64,000 nucleotides of DNA. It comes from Cloeon dipterum. Taxonomy: Eukaryota > Arthropoda > Insecta > Ephemeroptera > Baetidae. Under the pieces are notes generated by a model. It did no database searches. It had not been told where the DNA came from and saw nothing but the letters and a program-made list of their open reading frames with translations. Each line of letters starts with the position of its first letter. Position 1 is the stretch's first letter. Positions 37,974 through 50,900 of this stretch are shown here, piece after piece. The stretch is from the NCBI RefSeq assembly GCF_949628265.1, contig NC_088790.1, positions 14,698,545 through 14,762,544 of the forward strand, given 5' to 3'. A program made the position numbers and the translations under genes.

Positions 37974-40900
37974 TCACTTTTGATTAAGAACTTCCATGAG
38001 ATTTCTCGTAAAGTTGTTTCCGTTGATAATTGCTGTGGTTGCAACCACCAATTCGACAGGAGCTGTAAAAAATAAGATGGGTCAGAAAAGAAGACAATTT
38101 TCAGTATTAATTTTAGCGTGTGGCTCTTTCTTTTTTACCGTCCTCATTGTCATAAAAGTTTTAATTGCTACGAACTTAGTTGCTTGATTTGGCCAAGCAC
38201 AAATTGAACATGATGAAACAGTTGCTTTTAAATTAAAAATCTCTTTGAGGTGCGAACTCTATATTTTTTTTTCAATCTTAATGCTACAGAAAAGGTAAAA
38301 TTCCAATTTCCAAATGAAATACCTTCTTCCTGCTGTACTAGAAACCGCAAAGCGGAAATTTCGGCCATAGTGCAGCCTCCGACAAAGAAGACGACGACTA
38401 CTTTAGAGCTGTCCAGGGTCTGGATATCGCAGAACGGTTCTTCCATGACAGTTGGTCCAGGCAAAGAGTTGAGCACGTCTTGAATGGCCCTCCAACCACC
38501 TGGCTTGTAGATGAGATGCTGCACCAGACGAGTGGTCAGCGGCGCGTAAACAGAGTGGACATAGCTCATATCTGTGGGATTCGACTCGCTTCCGTCCTGC
38601 ACGACTAGTCTCAAGGTTTTGCGCAGAACAGTAAAGGGCCTCGCACTTTGCTGCATTTGCGAGATAAATATAGTGGAACTTAAAAAAATTGTAAAATGTA
38701 TCTCACCTGCACTCTAATGAGGCCTGCTTTTTCCAGATGTGTCAAGGAAAGGATGTGTTCAAACCCATACACATGGATGATTTCTTTTTTGTAGTAATCC
38801 AGCACCTTCTGCTTCAGTCCACTGTTTGTGATACTTTGAATGCAAATAAGGCGCAGAACCTATCATAATTATAAAAAATTAGTGGTGTAAAACTTTTAAA
38901 AATTCTTGTAAGAAACAATTTTTTATATTTTATTTGTTACAAATAACAAATTTACAACCATGGCTCCAAAGTTTTAATAATAATATGCTTGAAGTAAATA
39001 TACATATTAAAAAAGAACACCCTTTGTACCTTTTTCACAATTGGATTTGACTTATCAACTAAGCTAGGTTTGTATAATTGAAGTGTTTTTTAACAACTCA
39101 CTGCTTTATGCAAAATTCATTGAACTCAAGAGAGGTAAAAACCCTGATTGATTAAAAATTAATCGTGTACCTTTATAATGTCCACTTGCTGTCCGATCTG
39201 ATCCTCAATGAATGGGTGTATTTTGTCTGTGTCAATTCCATTCATAAACTCCTGTTCGACCAAAAGCGAGTCCATGAAAGGAAAGGAGTCAGTTATTTCC
39301 TTAATCATCTCTGCTATAGTCGTGTCTAAAATTTTAATTTTAATCTAATGTTGGTATAAAATTCACTCTCGCACTTACGGACTGCTAAAGATTGCTTGAT
39401 GAGGTTCATCTGAGGCAGCCGTGCCACAAACTGCCTCATTTGCTGCATTGTTTGTCCATGACGAGCTTCATACTCAGCTGCTATAGTCTTGGCTCTCTTT
39501 CGAAGTGCGTCTCCAACAGCAGAGAAATTTTTATCCCTAAGGTGTGAAATTCGGAATATTTTTTTAATGATTTACAAGGAAACTTTATACCTAATGTCAG
39601 AGAAAAGATCTTCTGAGGAATTTAAAATTATGGTTTTCTTCCCTGGGTCTTCTCCATTGTTAAACTTTTCAGAGGGCAGAGTGATCTTGGCTAAAAATTC
39701 ATTGACATTAATTTTGGCATATTATAAGGCTGCACATTTGAGTTTGTTGAAACGGATTTTGAATTGCCTTTATTTCAAAACTTCAAATTTTGTCAAATTC
39801 AAAGGGTCATACCTACACTAATTTTGATTAGTTTTCAATGGTTCCAGTCGACTTATTTTAAAATTAACCACAAGTGTAACAGAAAAAGAGTTGAAAAAAC
39901 TAAACGTTTTTAAAATAAAAAGATCTTACTGTGATTGATTCCAATTAGCTCGTCAATGAGTCCTTCATAGGTGAGCTGAGTGGCAACTGGACTCAGAAGG
40001 TCAATACTTCTGTCGAGAATAACTAAATGGTCGATTCCTGTCATTTTCTCTGGAGCTCCCTTCTCCAGCTTGATGCGTTTCAGCAGGTCAAAGACATGCT
40101 TGGCCGCTTTGCCTTGGCAGGAAACCTTTCCAATAGGGCCAAATACATCTTGCAAGGTGGAGAGACCCTGGGCAGCACTGTAAATGCAGGTGGGGTCCTC
40201 GTCAATGAGCAACTCCTTGAAAGCAAGTGGCTGTTCCATAGAAATGACGTCGTTTTCTAAAGGGAAGAAGTCACAGGCCCATTCATGGATAGCTCCTTTC
40301 ACGTTCCCGTAGACGCCTCGATTTTTCAATCTTGTCTCACAAAGAGTAGTTTTTCTTGGAACGAAAATTATTTGATACTCTCTGCGGTGATTTTTTTGCT
40401 CTTCACTGAAACATTGGTTACAGGCACAGGCTTTAGAATAAATTAACATTAAAAATATCAGGATGCACCTATGAACGTGTTCTGCAATGCTGTCCATCAT
40501 CTTGGGCAAAGCTCTGGTGAGAAAAATTATTTTCCGGCTTGCGGCGGAACTGATGGAGCCTTCGCTGAGAGAAAACATTTGGTTGACTTCATGTTCTTTC
40601 AGCAAATTGTACGGAGCGATGAGGCTAACGGGACCAATCAATCCTTCGTCCCACACGATGGTCTACATTTAATTCAAGTTAAATTTTTGGAAATTACTTG
40701 CATTGGCAGGGCTGTACGTTTTACAATTGATTCACTTTTCAGATCATAACGATTTTAGTTTGCTTTTGCCCTTCAGTTAGATTTTTAGTTTAATTGATTA
40801 TCTAAGTTAATTACTCTGGCGTAAAGAAAATTTGAATGAAGATTTTAGACGAGAAATTTTTTAACCTAAGACAAACTGTTTTGATAAATTAGGGAACAAA

Positions 40901-41437
40901 AAATTTGAGTTATTTGCTTTGACTTATTTATCACTCTTTCCAGGCAACCCTTGAATATGTAGCAAAATATTTTTTAATGCTTTAGTTCTAATTTAATAAT
41001 ATATTTTGCCTTGTAAGAAATTTTAGAACAAATATATTTACACGGTTACAAGGTTCAATTTTAGTTTATTTGCGGAAAAAATAAAGAAACAATGAATGAT
41101 GAAAATGAAAGAAACCAAATTAAATATGTATACGTAATTATATATTTATTAAAAATTAGAAAATATGTACATATTATTATTAAATTTTGTACTAGACATT
41201 AATTTGATCTTTACGATCTTTAGTCGGACTTGACATTTTATCGTACGACGCCTCAGAGAAATATTATGCATTTGAAAACTAACGCACAGCCCTAATACTT
41301 GGAAAAATGTTGCTTTGTGTAATACATAATTATCTATATACCTTGGCACCACCATCAAACATATCAATCAGCTCTTTCCGTGCGTAATCGTGCAAAGCAG
41401 CGACATTAAGACGCCCACCAGATAAATGAGAACTCAT
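37974..41437 (-). CDS. VPS33A: VPS33A, Sec1/Munc18 subunit of HOPS/CORVET, 582 aa
   Basis: VPS33A is the SM-family SNARE chaperone of the HOPS and CORVET tethering complexes, needed for endosome-lysosome fusion; the fly orthologue is carnation. Exons 41437-41342, 40662-40469, 40405-39930, 39690-39591, 39536-39379, 39325-39171, 38859-38707, 38650-38323 and 38062-37974 sum to 1749 nt (583 codons), phases correct throughout. The N-terminus [20 protein letters not shown] matches the family start. [47 protein letters not shown], the [14 protein letters not shown] block and a terminal VATT...NG stretch are all characteristic. Length is close to human VPS33A (596), and the motifs fit VPS33A better than VPS33B. 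It is divergent from SGSM and convergent with ABHD11-like. Confidence 0.96.
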
Positions 41438-41460
41438 TTTCCAAACCTCTTCTCTTAAAA

Positions 41461-41661
41461 TTAGAATCCAAAGGACTTGTGCGAGTGATAAAAATCTAAG
41501 CCGAAATAATATTGCTGGAAAATGTCAAAAACAGCTGTAGTAGTAGCACTAGCAGAAGCAACGCCTCTTGATTGGATCACGGGTGCACTAAATACAGCCA
41601 GTGTTGACAACATTGTTGATAAAGTTTTCCTTTTAGCAAAACAAACCCGATCCCGGTACAT
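41461..41661 (-). CDS. 66-codon upstream reading frame in the VPS33A leader, unrecognised
   Basis: An ATG-initiated frame ends with TAA 23 nt before the VPS33A start codon on the same strand, in a different frame. With no splice acceptor seen between them, both would sit on one mRNA if transcription starts upstream of 41661. The product has an Arg/Lys- and Ser-rich, acid-poor beginning (MYRDRVCFAKRKTLSTMLST), then a hydrophobic stretch and an aromatic C-terminus. That would suit a short mitochondrial protein. I do not recognise it. Alternatives are a regulatory uORF or a chance frame within a first intron. Confidence 0.35.
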   Translation of the reverse strand: MYRDRVCFAKRKTLSTMLSTLAVFSAPVIQSRGVASASATTTAVFDIFQQYYFGLDFYHSHKSFGF

Positions 41662-41966
41662 TATTTTAACCTAGTATTTTTATTTAATAACAATTAGTAT
41701 CAAATCAACTCTCCTAAATCAAAACCAATTCTCGACCAGAAAATAAGATAATTTTGTTCTCGCTTCGATTTGGTTGGCGTGCATGACAGAATTCTTACTG
41801 GGGCCTGGAGGAAGGGTGCGCGCGCGTGAACGAAATCAGGCTCGGGAAGTGTGGAGTGGTGGCATAGGCTCGTTGTAGTGTATGCTGGGTAGTATAGCGT
41901 AAAGGCGTTTTGCAGGCACTAGGCAGATCGAGGTGGAAAAGAGTGCAGGGAGGACGTTCACCGACC
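41662..41966. promoter_or_regulatory. Shared divergent promoter region, VPS33A / SGSM
   Basis: The VPS33A and SGSM start codons are 529 bp apart and point outward. The core promoters probably lie here or within the upstream reading frame region. The SGSM side (41770-41960) is GC-richer. No TATA box was recognised. Confidence 0.5.
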
Positions 41967-44900
41967 ATGTCATTCATATCAACAGGTACATAATTGTTCT
42001 TGCTCTTTTCTTAAGGGAATGGAGGACACTTTGAAAGGGCTCGGAAACGACAGAAGTTAAAGCCAAAAAGATCTGCCTTAGTTTCACGCTCATTTCGCAC
42101 TGCATTTTATCGATTTTCTGCCTTAAATGGCTTTACTAACAGAGAATGAGTTCTCTTGTGTTACGATTAATAAAAAAAAGAATCTGACAGCTAAAGAACT
42201 GAAACATTATTTTTCCCCCTCTTTATCATTTAAAGCCCCCATATATGTGCGCTGCGAGTGAATTAAATTCGTTAAATTCACATATAGGAGGGCTATGGAT
42301 GGCATACGGGCGATCACCTTTCGAGCTGAAAATTTATTTGCCTCTGGTACACACTACATGCTCACACGTCTCTCCCGTATATCGATCTTGAGAGTCATAT
42401 AGCACTACAGCTCACTCAGTATGTTCCTCTCTCTTTCAATCATTTCGCTTGACTATAATGGGAAAAGTTTGAGACTACTTTCCCATTAGGAAAAGCCGCC
42501 GCTGCTGTGTTGGAAATATATGAAATGATGAACTCTCTTACTGACAGTTTAGGGTAGATAAAAATTATTACTTTTTTGATCGCCGGGCGCGTAGTAACGG
42601 TTAGCTCGGTTATTTGATAGATCTACTGTTTGCCACAAAGTTGGTTAGATTTCTAATTTTGATAGTGCTTTTGTCATTTCCCTGGTTTTGATTATGTGAA
42701 CTTCAGAGTGACAAATCTTTCCAGAAAGGCTGGCAGTTCTGTCTGTCAACAAAGAGTTGTTGTTTAATTACTTGCTTCAACAAGAGAGTATATTTTTTTA
42801 ACTTAACCTCTGCTCTTCAACTCATTTCTATTTGAAGCTTACACCCACAGCATGAGCGCTGTGTGTTCATTTACAAAATTATTTTCACAATTGGTTCAAT
42901 TTTAGTATAATTTGAGAAGTTACGATTTACAATTTCTGTCTCAATTGAAAATTCTTGCTTCAAAACACAACTTAAAATAATTTTCATAGATTTCAATAAA
43001 AAAAATCAATGATATCTGGAATTCTAGAAAATGTTACTGCGAAAAGTTAACTCATTAAACACGCCTTGTTTAAAAAATGAAATGTATTAGTAACTTCTCT
43101 TGTGGAAATTTGTGGAAATTTTGCTCTATAAAAAGAAGAAGAAAGAGTTACTTGCGATTGATAAAATAACATAAAGATATTAAGGCATTATTATGTTGTT
43201 CCAAAAAATTTTAAAGGGGCCGCAAACAAGTAACACATATCCACAAACCTTGAAGCGTAGGGAAATTTGAATTCATCACGAGAGAGTCTATAATAATGTT
43301 GATCGTTATTATTCTTTGTTAGGTTTGGGTAAAACAACTATTTTAGACGGTTTAGAGGCTCCATTTAGATGGTTCAGGAATTCGCGTATACTGGTTTCGA
43401 ATGTTTTCCAATTTTTTCTTTAGTGATTTCCTTTATACCAGTAAAATCACTTCGAACTAGATTGTAACATAAAAATGCGAATTTTCTTACCCTTTCAATC
43501 ATTAGTTTCAAATTTCAACATGCTCATTCATAGTCACCAAAGCCAACAACTCATTCACTGCGTTCACATATTCGAAAATCAATTAATATATAGGCCAATT
43601 TCATGGCTCAGAGATTTTATTGGCCTCTAGAAAATCTAATCAGCCCATTATTTTCTGCTCGAGGAGCGAAATTAATTCCTAGTTCAAGAGAACAACAACT
43701 GCAATTCCAATTAAACGCGGTTTCATAGCTTCCCTGCTCTAAACAACATGCAAAATGAGAGACCGCTGACGCGAAAAGCCTTGGTGCCTACGCTCTGAAC
43801 ACAGTGCGGCATCAATTTTTCGCCATCGGATCGTGACAAAAGACGCTCGTTATATCATGATCATTACTGGCCAATTAAAGAGGATTTTGATACTGCAAAA
43901 TCCTGGAAAATCTTTGTTGCCAATGCACGAACTCATCCCTTAGGATCAGTTGAAGCAAAATTAATTGAGCAAGAAAGTAGCGCTGTAAATTTTTGAGAAA
44001 AGTGGCTGCAAAGTTATCATGCTTTTCAAATGGTGAGGACTGTCTCCCTACTTGATATTTAATTGATATTAATTTTTACTGTATTTAGAATGTTGCTAGT
44101 TGTACAATAAATTGTTTATCGATCAACTGTTTATTGCATCAACAATTAAAATAATAACTGTCGCCTTGTATCGATCCAATTTGAGCTGTGCGAACTTCTG
44201 GGAAAATCATAAGGCGGTGGCACACGTGGAAAGGAAGTGCATGAGCGATAGCAACCGAATCTCTTTTTCTCTCTTCCGTCACCAGGCTTTTATTTTTTCT
44301 AAAGTGCCTGCGACGGCAAAACCTGCTTTGATCCTACGGCGAAAACCGTTTTCTGCTTTCAGATGCTGCCCCGGCGGACAACTACAAGGATAAGCTGATC
44401 AAAAATGTCAAAAAAGAGGTGAGTCCAGCCTTATTATCCGGGGTGATACAAACGCACATTACTGGAGCGTAAAGAGCGCCGAGATTTTATTATTTGGAGA
44501 CGTTGCCATGGCGACAGGGAGCACACTGACGTCACGCGCGCGATTCCTCTCTTGGCACGCGAAAACACGCCGTGCCAAAAATCTAGACTAGCGAATTTTC
44601 CAATTTTCTTAATGGCGTGCCAAAGTCTCCGTCAGCTTTTTAACGCGCTCCCTTTCTCGGTTTATCAAAACAAAACGGGGAAAAAGCTCAAACCCATTAA
44701 CTCTGGAAACGTACGTCTGCGAGAGCGAAAGAAGTGTTGAATCAACGTCTCGAGGAAAGAAGACGAGTTTGTCTTTGCCTCCTTCAGGGAGAGAGGAGCC
44801 TGTCAGTAGTTAACAAAGCAGAATAGAATGTGCCAAAACTGATTGATTCTCGTGCCAATGGATTTTTTCCGCAAACGTCAGCTTGATTGGTAATTGATTT

Positions 44901-47900
44901 TGGCTCAAGTCGGTGCCCTTCATATTCTGCATCATCATACGCGCTGACTCAAACTCTTCCAGGCTCAGTCGACAATTTTGTCAAAAAGAACGCTTGGTAT
45001 CTAGAAATTGTTAGAATAAGACTAGGAACTCAAATTTGTTATTAAAATGTAACTGACACCATATAATAACATTTTGAGGAGTGAATATATTCAGTCTTGT
45101 TTAAAAGACAAGAATATTGTTGCTTTCGCTTTATTTTTCATATATTTTAAGCAATCTAAAACGAGACATTTTTGCCTTAAATTTTTAAGAAATAATCTTA
45201 GTTCCCTGAAAAAAATTGTAAAAATATGAAATAAGTAAATTTGCCAAGGAAAATACTCAATGAAAATCAGCATTTAATCGTATAATTAAATGCCGAAAAT
45301 TGTCAGTCTAAATCATTGATCCATAGTAACCTTTTTCTACTAACTATAACTATCACGTTTTAGATCAATTTCCACCCCTAACAATATATGCTATATTTCA
45401 ACTCCATTGAAAAAAGTACAAACTTATAATTTTTTCCGAGATTTTGAATTTTCAATATTTGCTAAACACGAAAAAGTCATGCTATTTAGTTTTAAAATGG
45501 AATTTATTGACAGCAAAAACAATCGCAACAACAACAAAATTTCACACGAGTTTACTCATGCCATGAGACAACTTTTAAGCGCATTTTTTTCAAAATCCTG
45601 AGCTAATTTTCAAAATTGTAATTCAAAATTAACAGTTATGAACTTTGAACTTGACTTAGGTCATCAAAATTGTTGTTGGAATCCAAAAGCCCACATTATC
45701 TTTAAAATTACTCCCCGCGGATGTCTAAAAAATTAAAAAAAATCCGTAAGTCCGTAGAATTGAATATTTTGTCGAACAAATTTTATGACGCAATTTTCTT
45801 GTACAGACTGATTTCTGGTATAAATTTCGTCGAATTTGCTTTACCTGGTCGAGCCATTTTTTCCCTCAATCCCGGCCAGTGAAATTTAGTCTCATCAAAG
45901 ATTTTCCTAAATAAATATTATTACCATGAGCTTTTTCCTGAAATTCATAAAACTTATTTCTCGTGAAAAGAGTACAAGGCGAAACCTGAAAACTCGAGTT
46001 AACATACTTCCTTTGATAAATTTGCGTGGAATTTTGATTGCAGGTAAAGCAGATAATGGAGGAGGCCGTGACGAGGAAGTTCGTCCACGAGGACAGCAGT
46101 TCCATCACCTCCCTGTGCGGTGCGTATCACCTGGTTTGACCCACTTTTTCCGCTTGCCCACTATTCAAGCGTACAATGCTCGACGCCCGCATAATTCACA
46201 AGTAGTGCTGCGCGTACTCGAACCCCAATGCTGCTTCGACACACTCGTGTCTTTTGAACCGCTCAACCGGCCTTGACCGAAACGAACCCTTTGCTCCCGC
46301 AATCAATAACGTGTACACCACGACTTCCAAGGAGTCTCTCAGAAGAAAGGAGACCAAAGGGACTGTTTCTGCGACAGCTCTCATTTATCCACGCCAAGCT
46401 AGTATTCTTCGTTTGACTTTTCGACGCCCCTTTGACTTGGCTGTGAATTTCTTTGTTCAAAAGCTTTGATTATGCCAAAAGAACTTTTTTCCTTTTGATT
46501 TCCCGTTTCCTTTGCTGTTGCTACCAGATTTTCTGCGCGTAATGAGCTCCAAAAGAAAGATTAATTCCAGATGAATAGAGTTGATGAAGTAATTTTTTTT
46601 TAAAGTTTAATTAATATATTGATGGATTTTTATTAAGACGTTTTAGGCTCCATGTTTAGATGGGTTTTAACATTTTAGGTTGTTAATCCAATTTAGACGG
46701 TTCTTACCCACCTGTCAGGTTGATTTTCTGAACAAAAGATCACGTCTTTTTAGTGTTTCCGTATTAATTAAATTGTTCTCCAAAATAGGGGGCCTTTAAT
46801 GTCAAATTTAGGCGGTTAGGTTTTGAAAGCCTTAGCACAGAGAATTTTAAAGTCCATATCCTATCTTGCTTCTTGCTAGAGTTAGGATCAGTTGTTTCTA
46901 ACAGAGTATTTAGATGACTGCTGGCATAAAGCATGGAAAAAGTTATAGATTCTCAACGAATGTTTAATTACAATTTTATGTTAAATAATTCATATTTGTT
47001 TTATCTACATGATTTTGTCCGAATTAAACTTATTCAATTTTAAAATTAAAGAATTTTCTCCTTCGTTATCTGGATTTCAGCACTTTTAAAAGAGACAATC
47101 ACTTCCCTCAATCCTCCAATCTTGATTAAATATGATTCAATGGGGTGCCGAGAATAATTAAAAGAATCACGTCAGTCGTTTTCATTGTAACTACAGCCGA
47201 AGATTTATTCGTAATTCGATCAAATAGTCACAATAAAACTCTCAGAAAGTTTATATTGGCAATAAAAGCGCAGTGCAGACTTGAACTTTTGTCGCTGTTG
47301 CAGCTGCCGTGGAGGCATGCCTGTCGCAAGGGCTGCGGCGCCGGGCGCTCGGTCTCTTCAAGACGAGCTCGACGACGGCGCTTTTGCACAAAGTTGGCAA
47401 AAGTTTCGCTCCGGCAGCCACCATCTCACACATGGTGCAAGACATCGAAAACTCGGAGCCTAACCGGCGCTCGTCGTCCAGCGGCGACAGCACAAACAGA
47501 CTCATCAAGCCGCAGTTGATCAAGAAAAATTCGGCCAGCGGTGTATTATCAAGCAGCAGCAGCTCGTTGTCCACGTCAGGCCTCATCGCCGCAACAACCA
47601 CACCGCGTTATCTGTGGTTACGGTTGGCGCTTTTTGAAAAGCAGCTCGCCAAGATTATCGACCACCTCGTACAAAATAGCAGGTATTTTTTATTTAAGTA
47701 TTTTTATAATAATTTTAACACTATATAATAACTACTTAAAATATTTTTATAAGCATCATAGTAACTATGTGCTATAAATTTTAACTCAAGATTTAATTAA
47801 ATCAAACCTCTCAGCTCTTTTTTATGGTGAGAATAAACAAGCATAATAATGATAAAATATTTTCCAATCTTTGGTTCATCTATGAAAGAATTAATTGTAA

Positions 47901-50900
47901 GCTTCAAATAGACGTCTATACAGGTCTTGGATACATAAGTAGGAGAGAAAGAGCAGTAAAGAACCAGCAAAGCTATCGAGAGCTTTTAAAAGCCTGTTAA
48001 CAAGGAATCTCTAAAAAGGATGTCGCACGTTTTATTTTTTTGCAAACATTGAATGTGTGTAGGCTTTCATAATGTGAATCGTGTAGAATAATTTGGTAAA
48101 CTATATCCGTTGAAAAGAACACGAAATCTATAATTTTTAGAAATAATATTCCTCTTAATTTTTTATTAAATTTTCTTAGTAAATGTTAAACATGAAATTT
48201 ATTTTTAGTTTCCCACCAACATACAGTTAAATAATTTGACTCTAATTTCAGCAAATACTACGAGAAGGATGCTTTGGTGTCGGATCCAGACTACGGATCA
48301 ATTCTTAGTTCACTTTTAGGTGAGTGTTTTCCCCAATTATCGGAAAATAGCGCTGTATCACTCAAAGCAAAGTTTTATTTTTTCTTTGGCTTTTGTTTAT
48401 TTTTTTAGGGTGCTCCAAACACTGTTTGTTTCCTTTGTATATAAAATTTGTGGTTGCAAACGAGGTAAAAAAAAACAACACTTTCGATTGGCTCTTTATC
48501 GCATTTCGTGGAACATTGTGACATGAACAAAGGCTTTCAACAACCACCAGTCTTTTGCAGAGGCCATCGCGTTTGTGTACAGCTTTCCTCTCAATTTGAC
48601 TCCGCCCACGGCAATTTCAATATCAAAATACTCCGCGTTAGTGAGGCTTCCCAATTTTCTGGTCGGACGCCCCTTGCAGCGGGAACAATCCTTCTCGTTC
48701 TTTAAATTTTGAGAGGCAAATTTTCCAACGCACCACTTGAGCTGCTAGCTACGAAAGAGTTCTCGGGATATATTTAACGCAACTGCTGCGTAACAATGCT
48801 CTCTTCTGGGAGGAAGATCCCTACGGCGAGGAAGTAGGACGCGTCTGTTGCGAGACGCTCATCTCTTTCCATTGAATTGCATTTCCAACCTAATGAGCAT
48901 CCCTTCCTTCCCGAGCTGCTCATGGGTATTCTTCTCGCGTACGGTGCACGCCCCACGGCCGGTAAATAATTTATGCATGTAAGAAGCTGAGAAATTTTTT
49001 TCTGATCTTTCATTCCCTGCTTGATCATGCAGAACAATTGAAGCAGGTTGGGAATTAAAGATATTCGACCATTTTTCTTTCATGACTTCCTATTCTTAGC
49101 ACCTTTAAAGTGATTTCTTTGGATGTTCTAAAAACAAAAATCAGTCCAGCCAGACGCCATAGAAACGTGACAAACAATTTTTTAAATAAAAATCTTTGCT
49201 AACTTTTCATCGGCGATTCGCTGAACTGATTTATTTTGTTTATAAAACGAGGCAGGTTTGATTCTTAAATCGCAGTGACAGTGCATTAAAATCGAAAGTA
49301 ACAGCTGACGCCAAGTATAAGCGGATTCGAACACTGAAGGTGAATTGGCTCCAAAACCATCTAAAAATGCCAACCTTAACCAACCTCCGTTTAAATTTAT
49401 TGCCCCTCGTTTTTGTTTACTATCCCCAATTTTAAATCCTCCATAAAAAGGAGAGAGTTTGAAAAGAGCAATTTCGAGAAAACTGCGTTAGACTTGGAAA
49501 ATTTCATAAAGAAGCATATTTTTACTTTCTCCCTTTGCTGCAAAATTTCCTCATTTCATTCCCTATTCATTCCGGCCTCTGCAATTGATGCCGCTACTAG
49601 GAACATGATATTATATATGTGCAGAAGAGGAGCGAGCGTCCATTGTGACAATTTGCGACGGTTGTGTGAAAATTGACGAGCAGTAGTCGTTAGTGCATTT
49701 GTGCTCGGCTAATTGTTCTGCTTTGTGCTGTCCTGCACGCCTGATTTGTATGAAATAACAACATGAGAGATAATGCGGCCTCAATCAACAAAGAGGATTA
49801 TGAATGATGGCTTCATTGAAATATGAATTAGATAGTGGAAATATTAGTTTTACAATTTGCAATCCCTATTTAGCCGTGCTATTTCAATAATAATCTCGCA
49901 TGTTATTCCGAATCTCGATTAAACCGCTATCTTATAGCACATTAACCACACAAGGGCAACGAGAGATGACACATTTCCCGCTTTATCTATGCTGGGATTG
50001 CGGGAGGTGTGTTTATTGAATTTCCGTCACGAATTCCGCTCCAGCTCAAAGGCGACGGAACCTATATCTGCCTCTTATATTCACGTGCATAATTTTGTTG
50101 TCGCACGAAGTCGACAGCGTCTCTGTCGGCAGATAATAAAATCAAGAACACGCCATTGTCGCTTGGAGGAGGAATTTGCATGTGCGGATCTGGCAGCGAG
50201 GAAATGAATGTGTTTTCCCTTTGTCGAGCAGTTCGAATAGAGAGTTTTATTGGTTGGCACTGTCCCGCAGAGTTTTTTTGACTCGATTTGCATAAATTTC
50301 AGTCTTGAATAAAATTATTTTGGTCACATAGCGTGAAATTGGGCCATGTATAATACCTCAATTTACTGCTTTCATGTTTATTTATTTATAAAGCTGGTAA
50401 ACCCAGAATTTGACAAAGAGGCGTGAAAATTCAAACTGAAACAAAACTTAAATAAATTTGAAAATGGTAAATATTTGTAAAGAGCAAAAATTTAAACTGG
50501 GGCTGTGAATTTTAGACTATTTTTTAGCTTCCAGATATCAAACGAGCGCAAATCTTGCAATTCTAGTTTTTGAGCCATTTTAAAGGTTAACTATGAAAAA
50601 CATCTTAATAATTTTCAAGATGTAAACTATATTAAAATCCGTGCATGAGTACAAATTCTCAATTGGAAAGGGAAAATATTTCCAAATTTTAAACTCTTTA
50701 AGTGGAAATTTCTAGGCAACAAATTTTATATAATCCAATATTTTCACTGTATAAAAAAATTATTATTATTACTATTATGTAACAAGCGAGTTTTCAGCAA
50801 ATTTTGAGACCCTGCTATTTTGCAAAATATTTGCATGGTTTGCATGGTTAATTTCGTGGTTGTTTTGACGTGTTTGAATGTGTTGCCTTTGTAAATACTT

